From contig FN648963.1 of NCBI GenBank assembly GCA_000310025.1, forward strand, positions 1 through 17,008: a DNA stretch of 17,008 bases, read 5' to 3'. The translations under genes and the position numbers were made by a program. This DNA is from Ectocarpus siliculosus (lineage: Eukaryota; Sar; Phaeophyceae; Ectocarpales; Ectocarpaceae). The stretch's first letter is position 1, and the number at the start of each line of letters is the position of its first letter. This document shows positions 7,227-14,365 of the stretch, in pieces. The notes below the pieces were generated by a model. That model saw nothing but the letters and a program-made list of their open reading frames with translations. It did no database searches and had not been told where the DNA came from.

Positions 7227-9140
7227 CTGCATTTGTAGACGGCAGACACGAGGGCGGGAAAGTAGCAGTGTCGGGAAGGGATATAAAATAAGTCGAGAGA
7301 TACATTGATTGACAAAAATTGGTAACAGTGTTCAGCTGTACGTTGTGTGGGTTGATGTCATCGGCGACGGCGCCATCGCCAGCAACGGCGGGCATACCAT
7401 GTAAACTGAGAGTTGGGCCGTTTGATAATCCTCATCATAATCATGCGTCACGTACAGCGGTACAAAGGTATCAGGGCATTTTAGAGCCACGGAGGTGACT
7501 GCATTGATTCCACACTCTTGTATCGCTAAAAGCTGTTGCCGGGCCACTGCTGTTGCGGGGCCGAACCAACGTGGCCAGCATACACAAAGGATGACAACAA
7601 CATTTATTTGTAAAGGACACCGAAAGCTGGCGAACCACCCGGGACCCGGGGGATATTTTTCGGTTCGAACAATGCTGACCACGATGACAACCCGAACTCG
7701 TACCCGCCGGCGACAACACTTTTTTTTCTCTCTTATCAACGAGGGCTGCGTATAGATAGTCCTCCCTACGCTAAAACGGCTGGAAACAGCAGACGTGAAA
7801 AAATACACGATATCCCGCGGTTGGTCGAAAGAATGCCGCCAAGAATAACCGTAGTTGCAGTACTGACCACCGTTAGGTCTCACCTTGAATCTATTGGCGT
7901 TTCGCATGCAGCCTTCCTCGGTCAGGGGGAAGTCAAATGCCCCAATCGCAGGCGTCTCGTTGATGGCATCGATCACTTGCCACAAGATGTCGAACGTGAC
8001 CGCCCTCGACAAGCCAAACATGAGGGCAACATCCCAGTAACTGCCGCCAGCCAGGATCCTCAACGCCGCGGCAACGCGGGACTTCCACAGCTATGGCGCC
8101 GTTGGTTGGCGATCGCAGTGCTGTGGGGTTTCCGAGCGACGCGCAGATAACGTTTGCAGGATGAGCGTGAGTCGTTCAGGACAGAAGTACGAGTGTCAAA
8201 GGGGGCCTTTGCAATCGCCAGCACCTAGTTTAGCAACCTACGACGGGGGGCGCATGTTCTCCGCAAACTCGTCAGATTGCCGGCCCAATCCACCTACCTA
8301 TGTACTACGGTACGGAGACGGCTCTGTGTTCATCACCTACGTACGCATTTTGCACATGATGAGCACGTGTCGACAGCTGTTGTGTCATTGCGGGATACGA
8401 CAATTTGTATCGGCTCCCGACGAGGCTGTATTTGTTTAGTGGGGCCGGCGTGTACTGTACGCCCTGTGAATACTGCTGCACAGTAGTGAGCGTCACGAAT
8501 AGTACCTCCGCCTTTAACCCATACAATGACCGCTGCTGTACAAGTATGTGTCTTGTAACAGTATATCGTACAATACTGCTGCTGCGCTGTACGTACCCTG
8601 CTGCCGCATGTTCGACGAGCGAGTTGCTTTTTTAAAAAAGGCAGCAGGAACATAGACTACAGCAGTAGTCTATGTACAGCACATGTTTTAGACTTGTGCT
8701 CTTCCCCGTTGCTTTCTACATATACACCCAGAAGAACCCTCATCACGCATACCTGCCGTGGGCGGCTGCATCTACACATCAACACTCACCGCCGAACTGC
8801 TGCGTTGACTTCCAGCGAAGGGCGGAGTAGCTCGACAAGCTTGTGGAAACTGCCTTTCTCCATGCGGTACGACCGCCGCCACCCGTGCCGTTTATCGAGG
8901 TCCGCCTCGTGTTGAGCCCACGGAAGACGCTTGGGCTCGTAGATGGGCTCCCGTTCCTGAGGGCAGTGGGCACGATGAGCCTCTCCTGCTGCCACGACGC
9001 CCGCCGCCACTACTACGACCCAAGACTGTGAATCTCTTGTCATGGGCTACATCCTCCTCGTCGATAGCTCGCCGACGGCGCTTCTCCCGGCGTTGCGCTG
9101 GGATCCCCCTGGGACCTTGACGCTTCCCACGCTCAGGCAT
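6489..9140 (-). CDS. PIF/Harbinger transposase gene (spliced, damaged)
   Basis: The gene encodes a Harbinger-type DDE transposase, which cuts and joins the element ends in the nucleus. Proposed exons on the minus strand are 9140-9051 (basic N-terminus), 8956-8790, 8120-7884 and 7226-6489. Junctions that look good: acceptor CCTCAG at 8957, donor CG|GTGAGT at 8790/8789, donor AAG|GTGAGA at 7884/7883, and acceptor TGCAG at 7227, with the last intron in phase 0 on both sides. Two problems remain. The 8790/8120 junction does not keep frame (2 nt plus 2 nt). An extra C at 8078-8080 shifts frame inside exon 3. Either the gene is a recent pseudogene, the splice model is slightly wrong, or the sequence has small indel errors. 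The DDE exon itself is open and complete. The first small intron (9050-8957) is the least certain; a frameshift there is the alternative. Confidence 0.8.
7884..8120 (-). CDS. transposase helix-turn-helix exon, with frameshift
   Basis: The exon lies between the acceptor CCCCACAG (8121) and the donor AAG|GTGAGA (7884/7883). It reads ALRSPTNGAIAVEV, then, after one surplus base in the CCC at 8078-8080, RVAAALRILAGGSYWDVALM and on to MRNANRFK. The LAGGSYWDVALMFGLSRAV segment is the helix-turn-helix-like part found before the DDE domain in Harbinger transposases. In this family a -RxPxGxI..E..-hydrophobic stretch normally runs straight into (R/L)-x-LAGGSY. The frame break is therefore a real lesion or a sequencing error rather than an exon edge. 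Confidence 0.8.
8598..8674. other. hairpins inside transposase intron
   Basis: CATAGACTAC-AGCA-GTAGTCTATG at 8651-8674 is a perfect 10-bp stem with a 4-nt loop. Just upstream, CCTGCTGCC (8598-8606) pairs with GGCAGCAGG (8639-8647) around the palindrome TTTTTTAAAAAA. The surrounding intron (8300-8680) is rich in GTAC and CAGTA words. It may be a small nested palindromic element or intron secondary structure. Confidence 0.65.
8790..8956 (-). CDS. transposase N-terminal exon
   Basis: 55 codons beginning EREPIYEPKRLPW and containing WRRSYRMEKGSFHKLVELLR then PSLEVN. This is the usual segment upstream of the helix-turn-helix in HARBI1-like proteins. It ends at a consensus donor (CG|GTGAGT). The upstream edge is taken at CCTCAG|GAA, in phase 0. 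The same frame also runs back without a stop to an ATG at 9043. Confidence 0.8.
9051..9140 (-). CDS. transposase first exon, basic N-terminus (tentative)
   Basis: ATG at 9140 opens a 30-codon segment rich in Arg and Lys (REKRRRRAIDEED), a plausible nuclear localisation signal. It is in a different frame from 8956-8790. A 94-bp intron with donor GAT|GTAGCC and acceptor CCTCAG would join them in phase 0, but the donor is weak. The alternative is that translation starts at ATG 9043 in the downstream frame, or that a frameshift separates the two. Confidence 0.5.
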
Positions 9141-9274
9141 GGTAGTGGAGTTGCCTTGGGAAGCACTTTGGGGTGCTGTTGGTGCTGTCTAGGTGTGGTG
9201 TGATGAAGACAGCACGCGTGACCGGTGTCTGCTCCGGTAGCCGAAAAAAAGCGGGAAATTTTTCACCGAACAGT

Positions 9275-9315
9275 AAAAGGAGCAAGCCCCCAAAAAATAC
9301 GCCTTGCTCTTTTTA
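9275..9315. other. subterminal hairpin
   Basis: GAGCAAG pairs with CTTGCTC about 20 bp downstream, extended by A-rich and T-rich flanks. A related GGGGCTTGCT string occurs in the Harbinger-type end at 16858-17008. The structure therefore seems to belong to the family's end region. Confidence 0.5.
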
Positions 9316-9372
9316 CGGAAACGTAGAGGAACGCCTCCATATATTTCAAGAAAATACGGTTTCGTAACCAAA

Positions 9373-9404
9373 TACGTATTTTTTCGGCCTGATAAGACAC
9401 ACCC
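9373..9404 (-). repeat. Harbinger right terminal inverted repeat
   Basis: Read on the minus strand it begins GGGTGTGTCTTATCAGGCCG and ends TACGTA, pairing with 4552-4583. It is followed on the plus strand by the TAA duplication at 9405-9407. Confidence 0.92.
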
Positions 9405-9407
9405 TAA
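9405..9407. repeat. target site duplication TAA (right)
   Basis: Second copy of the TAA target site, directly after the CCC terminus. Confidence 0.85.
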
Positions 9408-9444
9408 AACTCGATTCATCCACTTTTCGGGCTCTTCCAGCGGC

Positions 9445-10068
9445 CACTATCAGACGCTGCGGTCAACACACCACCGACTGCTCCTTCGAGTTATCGGGTA
9501 CAAGCGCAAGAAAGACACCTACCGGCAGCTCTCGTACGCCCAGACGCTGAAGAGGGTCGAATGCCAGAGCGTTGAAGCCACGATCCGACAACGACGCCTA
9601 CTGTTCGCGGGAGCACTGGCAAGGCAGCCGGACGGGCGACTCCCGAAACGACTGGTGATCGGCGAGCTGGCGGGGGGGGGGAAGCCACGTAGGGGGGGAC
9701 AGGAACAGAACTGGCCGAAGTGTGTGCTCGACGACCTGAAGGCCTTCGGGGCCGACCACGGATCTACGAAAACCGACCCAAGTTGTCTCGGAATTCCCGT
9801 ACCGAAAGACACGGCACCGAAGTCAAGGTGGGCGGAAGCCGCGAAGGTGGAGGGGGGAGTACCCTGGCATGCGGCGGTGCTGCAGGGAGCTGAGAGGTTC
9901 ATGACCTCCTGGCACGAGAAGGAAGAAGAGGCCAGCCGACAACGAGCGCTCAAACGAAACCACAAGCCAACAACCAATGGGGCGGGAGGGGGGCAGGAGG
10001 ATGAGACGGCGAGGGAAGAAAGCAAACGAGAAGAGACGGACCGAGTGGCACGACACGTGCCGGATTGA
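9445..10068 (+). CDS. LINE (non-LTR retrotransposon) C-terminal fragment
   Basis: The frame is open and ends at TGA 10066-10068. It shows the region that follows reverse transcriptase in a group of LINE-type ORF2 proteins: HRLLLRVIGYKRKKDTYRQL, then a small Arg-rich block IRQRRLLFAGALARQ, then GRLPKRLVIGELAGGGKP, then WPKCVLDDLKAFGA, and finally WHAAVLQGAERFMTSWHEKE followed by a Glu/Arg-rich tail. No reverse transcriptase or endonuclease motifs are in the window, so this is a 5'-truncated copy, a typical outcome of target-primed integration. The open frame starts further left at 9304, but its first 34 codons lie inside the Harbinger end and are accidental. No poly(A) tail was identified. Confidence 0.8.
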   Translation, partial: HYQTLRSTHHRLLLRVIGYKRKKDTYRQLSYAQTLKRVECQSVEATIRQRRLLFAGALARQPDGRLPKRLVIGELAGGGKPRRGGQEQNWPKCVLDDLKAFGADHGSTKTDPSCLGIPVPKDTAPKSRWAEAAKVEGGVPWHAAVLQGAERFMTSWHEKEEEASRQRALKRNHKPTTNGAGGGQEDETAREESKREETDRVARHVPD

Positions 10069-10947
10069 ATTTCTTTTCGCCAATTCCCCCCCCCCTAACG
10101 CTGCACCATTGCACCAACCCCCCAGTAGTAGTGATTTCGTACCATTACAATGTATCGCTGGTTGGTGGCCATGTTTGCGTGTTTGCTTGTTCGTTAGTGG
10201 TCTCTCCACCGTGTGCCTTGTTCTGCCTCATACTTCCTGTTATTTTCGGCCTGGTCCCTCTTTCTTTGTCCTCGCCCTTTTTCATTTTATTTTCATTTAT
10301 TTTCTCTTCTCCTACGGTTTCCATTTTTCTCCTTTTTCTCCTTTTTTTCTCTTTGTCCTTTTTTTTTCTCTCTTTTTTTCTCTCTTTTTCTGTGCCAGAT
10401 GGACCTGTCTCTGCTTGCGTTGTGAAGTACCAAGATTGAACCAAGGGAGTGTACCTCTTTCTCTCCGGCCCATGATAGATAGTGACTGCTAATCTCAGTT
10501 GATACCCCGCATAGCGTGAAGAGGGAGCGGAGGATCCCAGAATATCTGTCTTTGATTTCTATTGACTTGCGGACCCCTCGGGGCCAGTTTATTTGATTGT
10601 ACCTTTTTAGGGTAAGTTAACCTGTGACCACGGGAATCTACCGCGTCGAGTGTTGGATCAGTACGGACATACGAAGGTACTGGGTAGAGAGAGATCGGAA
10701 AGGTTTTTAATGTGAAGACAACAACAACAACAACTGGTTTCATGCATTTTTTTTAGTTTTAAATAACTCTAGTGTAAGACCATTTCCTACACACCTGATT
10801 TATTTCCGGGATCGCATTTTTTTGTTTTTTTTTTGTTTTTTTTGTTCTTCACTTCAAATCAGCGCTCGCATTTTTCCGGCTGGAAAAAAGTCCGGCCGTT
10901 CTTACCGTTACCGGAATTTCCGAGGCGGACTCTTGGGGGGTGTACAA
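10069..10947. other. no gene recognised; pyrimidine tract and T-runs
   Basis: 10228-10400 is an almost pure CT tract on the plus strand (TTTCTCTCTTTTTC type). Several T-runs follow at 10746-10754 and 10816-10842. An (ACA)n stretch lies near 10720-10732. The hydrophobic Phe/Ser/Leu frames over the tract are compositional. Part of the stretch may be the 3' untranslated region of the LINE. Confidence 0.5.
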
Positions 10948-11280
10948 CAACCTTGACCACATTTATTTTCATCGAGTGCGACCGGAGTTCTTGACGTGCC
11001 GCTCCCGTAAAGCGCTCCCATCAACCCTTCGCTGAAGGACTTTCTATTCTGCACGCTGGCTGTTGATGGTCGCTCGGCACGCGTCCCTAAAAAAAACGTA
11101 TCGCATGACATCAAGCATGGAGAGGCCGCAACAGGCCAAACCGCCACGTGACAGGAAAGAAGAGCCGCTTTTTGTCAGAGAGGGGAGGACACCGCAACCG
11201 ATTCCTCGCTCCCTAGGCCACCGATTAAAGCCAGACTGGTCCGGGCGTGCTCTCTGTTCCTTGGTCTCTCCCGGAGTAGA
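10948..11280 (+). repeat. inverted repeat, left arm
   Basis: 333 bp pairing with 11466-11794. Read on the minus strand, the arm keeps a 79-codon frame (11147 to 10908) containing ERPSTASVQNRKSFSEGLMG. The matching frame in the right arm is broken by one base in a T-run. The peptide is not recognised. Confidence 0.85.
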
Positions 11281-11465
11281 TTATATCGGGAGCTCATTAA
11301 TCCACTCATTCGAAATCGTCGTCTGCGTGTGCACAAGCTGTCTGTAGAATTTTGTTTCCAGGCAGCAAGCAGTCTAGTATTCTCAATTTTTCACAGTTCG
11401 CAAAAGCAACGGGCACCACGCGCATGCTTATCCCCGTCGATAGAGAGTACACGCTGCCCACAAAA

Positions 11466-11794
11466 TATACTCCGGGAGAGACCAAGGAACAAAGAGCACG
11501 CCCGGACCGGTCCGGTTTCGATCGGTGGCCTAGGGAGCGAGGAATCGGTTGCGGTGTCCTCCCCTCTCTGACAAAAAGCGGCTCTTTTTCCGGTCACGTG
11601 GCGGTTTGGTCTGTTGCGGCCTCTCCATGCTTGATGTCATGCGATACGTTCTTTTTTAGGGACGCGTGCCGAGCGACCATCAACAGCCAGCGTGCAGAAT
11701 AGAAAGTCCTTCAGCGAAGGGTTGATGGGAGCGCTTTACGGGAGCGGCACGTCAAGAACTCCGTATGCACTCGATGAAAATGTGGTCAGGGTTG
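11466..11794 (-). repeat. inverted repeat, right arm
   Basis: 329 bp pairing with 10948-11280. Its outer end overlaps the start of the cysteine-rich frame that continues into 11795-11920. Confidence 0.85.
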
Positions 11795-11811
11795 AAAAAA
11801 TTCAGGGTATT

Positions 11812-11831
11812 CGTCGGGAATTTTCCCGACG
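11812..11831. other. perfect 9-bp hairpin
   Basis: CGTCGGGAA-TT-TTCCCGACG, just outside the right arm of the inverted repeat. It lies within the cysteine-rich frame, so it may be coincidental to coding. Confidence 0.6.
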
Positions 11832-11922
11832 TGTTTTACCGCCCACGTGTTATGGGATTTGAATGTAGCCAGTGCCAACGGTATTGCGGAGTAATTACCA
11901 GAGGAAAGTGCGGGAGATGTAA

Positions 11923-11980
11923 GGGCCGGTCTTAACGAAGGAATCGGTTCCCGATTTCACTTCCCGATTTGATTATAAGA
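11923..11980 (+). repeat. MITE left terminal inverted repeat
   Basis: Pairs with the reverse complement of about 12737-12788, with a gap of several bases in the middle. It begins GGGCCGGTCTTAACGAAGGA. Confidence 0.82.
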
Positions 11981-12736
11981 CCACAAGATCCAAAGAACTC
12001 TCTTGTTGATTGGCTAAAAGTTCTGGAACCCGTGGAATCTTTAGGACTTATAATCGGATCCCCCCTCTCCAAATCGGGAATCAAAATAAAGGTAAAATGG
12101 TTTAATCGGATCCCGATTTGGGTGAAACGAAACCAACTTCGAACATTAGCGGTCCAGTCGACGGCAAGTGACGCACTGACGCAAAGAAAGTAGTGCCGTG
12201 GCAAGGCGCCACACCAAGCCGCGACACCAATCCAGCACGGAGTGCGCACAGGCACACCCACGGTGGGGCACCTTGTTGCGCAAGAGCAGTAGAGGAAGAA
12301 TGTCCTATTCGCAAGGCGGGGGGCGTGACCAGGAGCATCACCAGCATCTGGTCCCGAAAAAAACGTGTGTGGGATGTATGTGTTGGTCTGTGGGGCAATC
12401 TCCCGTGGGTTGACGAACTTCAAATGCACAGACGAATTGGCGGCTTTCCGTCGGACGAGGGTCGATTCAAAGTGTCACATGCATAGACATCGTGTCAGTA
12501 CCACACAGAGGCCATGTACGCGTTTGGTGTGTGCTTCTCGGGAGCGATAGCTCCCCATGTGGTGTGGCCACGTCATAGCAGTACGTCACAACAGCAATCT
12601 GGCAGTTGGCAAGCGGCGGACCTCTCGGGTTGTTCGTGGTGGACTGCAGAGATTCGTTTCCATTAGGCAGATCTCCCGTTAAGACACACAGAACAGGCCA
12701 TTTCTGTCCGGATTTGGGTAGACCCGGCTCTTGTAT

Positions 12737-12788
12737 TCTTATAATCAAATCCGAAATCGAGAACCGATTCCCTCGTTAAGACCGGCCC
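12737..12788 (-). repeat. MITE right terminal inverted repeat
   Basis: On the minus strand it begins GGGCCGGTCTTAACGAGGGA and runs to GATTATAAGA. It is followed on the plus strand by TAA at 12789-12791. Confidence 0.82.
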
Positions 12789-12966
12789 TAACTCCCGATG
12801 GAAGGATAAAACAGGGGAGGACAGGACCTTGGCGTGTCTGCAGTAAAGGATTTTAGCCTTCCCTCGGCTCTTTGGTTTCTCAGTTGCTAGCGTGAGAGAG
12901 AGCTCGTTTTTGCTCCACTGGCTACATCTCTACCGCGCGGTCTTGCTCCTGCTTTCCTTTCTTGGT

Positions 12967-13413
12967 ATGTCTCATCGTAGGGACGGCAGCAAGGACTCAG
13001 GGTCCGCCAGCCCTGCCAGTTCTCTGCAGTCGGTTCCTCCCCCACCGCCTGGTTCGCCAGAGGCGCTGCCTGCTGTATCACATGTTGATCCTCCAGTCGC
13101 CTCTGTCTTTTTCGACCACGCTCTGTATGCACCGCATGATGGTGTTGGTGCTCGCGCCGCTGATCCTCAAGAAGAGGCCGCACGTCTGTCTGAGCTTCGC
13201 GGTGAGGCCAGGCGTGTCCGCTCTTTCCAAAAGGATGAGCGTGCTCGTGGGGCTATAGCCCCGAGCAGTGTGCGTGCGCGTAAACCGGCTGCTCCCTTTG
13301 TATCCACTGGTTCTGCTGTTGATGCCGTTCATACCCCCACCGGAACATCTCCGTCTCCTTTTGAGACTGCTGTGTCTGGTGATGATGTGGTGGTGGCCAC
13401 TGGTTCCGCTTAG
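12967..13413 (+). CDS. unrecognised Pro/Ala/Ser-rich protein
   Basis: 148 codons from ATG 12967, ending in a double stop TAG TAG. The frame is open upstream to 12892, but the upstream part is hydrophobic and less coding-like. The protein starts MSHRRDGSKDSGSASPASS, has a PPPPP run, and carries a charged, probably helical segment, EEAARLSELRGEARRVRSF. It then ends in a Val/Asp/Thr-rich tail. Codon use looks protein-like. No domain is recognised; a retroelement gag N-terminus or a disordered protein are both possible. The same frame continues after the stops as a Gly-rich reading interrupted only by TAG codons until TGA at 14083. Confidence 0.45.
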   Translation: MSHRRDGSKDSGSASPASSLQSVPPPPPGSPEALPAVSHVDPPVASVFFDHALYAPHDGVGARAADPQEEAARLSELRGEARRVRSFQKDERARGAIAPSSVRARKPAAPFVSTGSAVDAVHTPTGTSPSPFETAVSGDDVVVATGSA

Positions 13414-13430
13414 TAGCCACCCACCCCTCT

Positions 13431-13521
13431 GATGTGCGTTCAGTCGCAATAGGAGCTCTTCTTCAACCCTCCGATGTGCGTTCAGTCGCACTAGGAACTG
13501 CCGATGTGCGTTCAGTCGCAA
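13431..13521. repeat. triplicated motif GATGTGCGTTCAGTCGCA
   Basis: Copies lie at 13431-13448, 13473-13490 and 13503-13520, spaced 42 and 30 bp apart, both multiples of three. Each continues as ATAGGA or CTAGGA. In the frame of the upstream ORF each copy therefore ends in a TAG stop. In another frame they read DVRSVAIG, DVRSVALG and DVRSVAIG. Confidence 0.9.
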
Positions 13522-13540
13522 TAGGACCGACACTCGCTTC

Positions 13541-14082
13541 GCGGCGGCATCGGCGGCAGCTCCAGCGGCGACGGCGGCGACCTACGGCGGCGGTAGTGTT
13601 GTCGCCGCGACGGCGGCGGGGGGAATTGCCGGGGTTCCTGCAGTGGCGGCAGGAGCGGCGGCATCGGCAGCAGCTCCAGAGGCGACGATGGCGACTTACG
13701 GCGGCGGTAGTGTTTCCCTCGCAGCGACGGCGGAGGAAGCGCCCGGAGGGCTCGCGGCGACAGCTGGAGTAGCGGCATTGGCGGCGGTTCCAGCGGCGAC
13801 GGTTGCGGTGCCCGGCGACACTGTTATCTCCGCGACGGTGGCGGAGAGAACGACCGGAGCGCCCGCGTTGGTGCTTGGAGCGTCGGTATCAACGGCGGTT
13901 CCAGCGGCGACGGCGGCGGCACCCGACGGTGTTGTTTCTCCCGCTGCGGCGGCGGGGAGAATGGCTCGAGAACCCGCGCAGGTGGCTACAATGGCGGCAT
14001 CGGCGGCTGGAGTGGCGACGTCGGTGACGGCACCACCCGCGACCGCGGCGATGGTACCGGCCGCTACGATGGCGACCGTCGG
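13541..14082 (+). repeat. 108-114-bp GC-rich minisatellite with coding-like period
   Basis: Five diverged units are marked by CCAGCGGCGACGG-type starts at 13562, 13676, 13790, 13901 and about 14009, giving periods of 114, 114, 111 and about 108. All are multiples of three. One plus-strand frame is stop-free from about 13433 to the TGA ending at 14167 and gives Ala/Thr/Val-rich repeats (ATYGGGSV). The frame shared with the upstream ORF gives Gly/Asp-rich repeats (GGYNGGIGGWSGDVGDG) but has two TAG codons at 13594 and 13708. The triplet-preserving period suggests past or present translation, but which frame is used is unclear. Confidence 0.75.
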
Positions 14083-14333
14083 TGACGTTTCCCCCACCAT
14101 ATCGGTTGGGGGGGGCGGCCAGCAACGGAGAAGCGGTGGTCAACGGCATCGACGACGGCAGCGATGATGGCGGTTGGTGCGCAGGTGAGGTTGATGGCTG
14201 CTGGGATGACAGCGTCTATGGCGAGAGGGGGGCGTCCACGCACCCTTTCGATCCCGGCACCGTGTGTTCGGGGGTGCGAGGCGCCAACTATCCCGGGGTG
14301 GACGACCTGGTCGATGGCTCCAGCAGCAGTAGC

Positions 14334-14365
<32 letters not shown>

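Larger units (their letters stand above)
4552..9404 (-). mobile_element. full-length PIF/Harbinger DNA transposon
   Basis: The element is 4853 bp long and bounded by terminal inverted repeats that start GGGTGTGTCTTATCAGGCCG at both ends. It is flanked on each side by the trinucleotide TAA (4549-4551 and 9405-9407). PIF/Harbinger elements are known for 3-bp TWA target duplications, and the internal gene is a Harbinger-type (DDE_Tnp_4/HARBI1-like) transposase on the minus strand, so ends, target site and gene agree. Autonomous members usually carry a second gene for a Myb/SANT-like DNA-binding protein. I could not find one in the 1.9 kb between the left end and the transposase stop. The transposase gene also has lesions, so this copy is probably not active as it stands. 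Confidence 0.92.
9405..10740 (+). mobile_element. truncated LINE-type insertion (3' limit uncertain)
   Basis: Covers the C-terminal coding fragment and the non-coding sequence after it. The 5' break lies somewhere between the Harbinger right end and about 9445. The 3' limit is not visible, and 10740 is only where the low-complexity sequence gives way to T-rich DNA. The Harbinger element sits directly to the left, but no upstream part of the LINE was found on its far side. It is therefore not shown that the transposon landed inside the LINE. Confidence 0.5.
10948..11794. mobile_element. long inverted repeat (fold-back-like element)
   Basis: The left arm (10948-11280) and right arm (11466-11794) are reverse complements. 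In the central part they differ by only a few substitutions and 1-2-bp indels. The 185-bp spacer between them is unrelated to either. The outer tips read CAACCTTGACCAC on the left and GTGGTCAGGGTTG on the right. No target duplication is evident outside the tips, so it may be a fold-back/MITE-type element or a recent inverted duplication. Arms this long would give a long double-stranded RNA if transcribed. Confidence 0.85.
11923..12788. mobile_element. Harbinger-type MITE with TAA target duplication
   Basis: An 866-bp element whose ends are inverted repeats starting GGGCCGGTCTTAACGA at both sides. Similarity extends about 60 bp inward (GGAATCGGTTC, CGATTTC, GATTTGATTATAAGA), apart from a gap of several bases. 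TAA flanks it at 11920-11922 and 12789-12791. No transposase frame is present, so it is non-autonomous. CCCGATTT and TAATCGGATCCC recur internally as subterminal repeats. The TAA duplication and GGG tip point to mobilisation by a PIF/Harbinger transposase, though the tip differs from that of the 4552 element beyond the GGG and GTCTTA. Confidence 0.87.
11765..12846 (+). pseudogene. cysteine-rich ORF split by a MITE
   Basis: From ATG 11765 the frame is open to the TGT at 11918-11920. It reads KKFRVFVGNFPDVFYRPRVM and then ECSQCQRYCGVITRGKCGRC, a cysteine pattern (CX2C, X3C, X7C, X2C) like a small zinc ribbon. The frame stops soon after entering the MITE at 11923. If the MITE and one TAA are left out, the same frame continues after 12791 for 18 codons (NSRWKDKTGEDR and on) to TAA at 12844-12846. 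The continuity across the insertion supports a real host or element ORF that was interrupted. It is short (about 79 codons from the first ATG), the family is not recognised, and it could be one exon of something larger. Confidence 0.42.

Noticed and set aside
7332-7883. Extension of the transposase frame past RNANRFK (243-codon ORF)
   Set aside because: A consensus donor AAG|GTGAGA ends the exon, and the family sequence resumes in phase at 7226; the rest of the frame is intronic.
3665-9425. CGATTCAT motif near 3672, 4512 and 9412 as a flanking duplication of the transposon
   Set aside because: Only about 10 bp match well, and the TAA duplication already explains the insertion; likely coincidence or an old dispersed repeat.
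10145-10492. Hydrophobic or Lys/Glu-rich ORFs over the CT tract
   Set aside because: Pure compositional effect of a pyrimidine run (poly Phe/Ser/Leu on one strand, Lys/Glu/Arg on the other).
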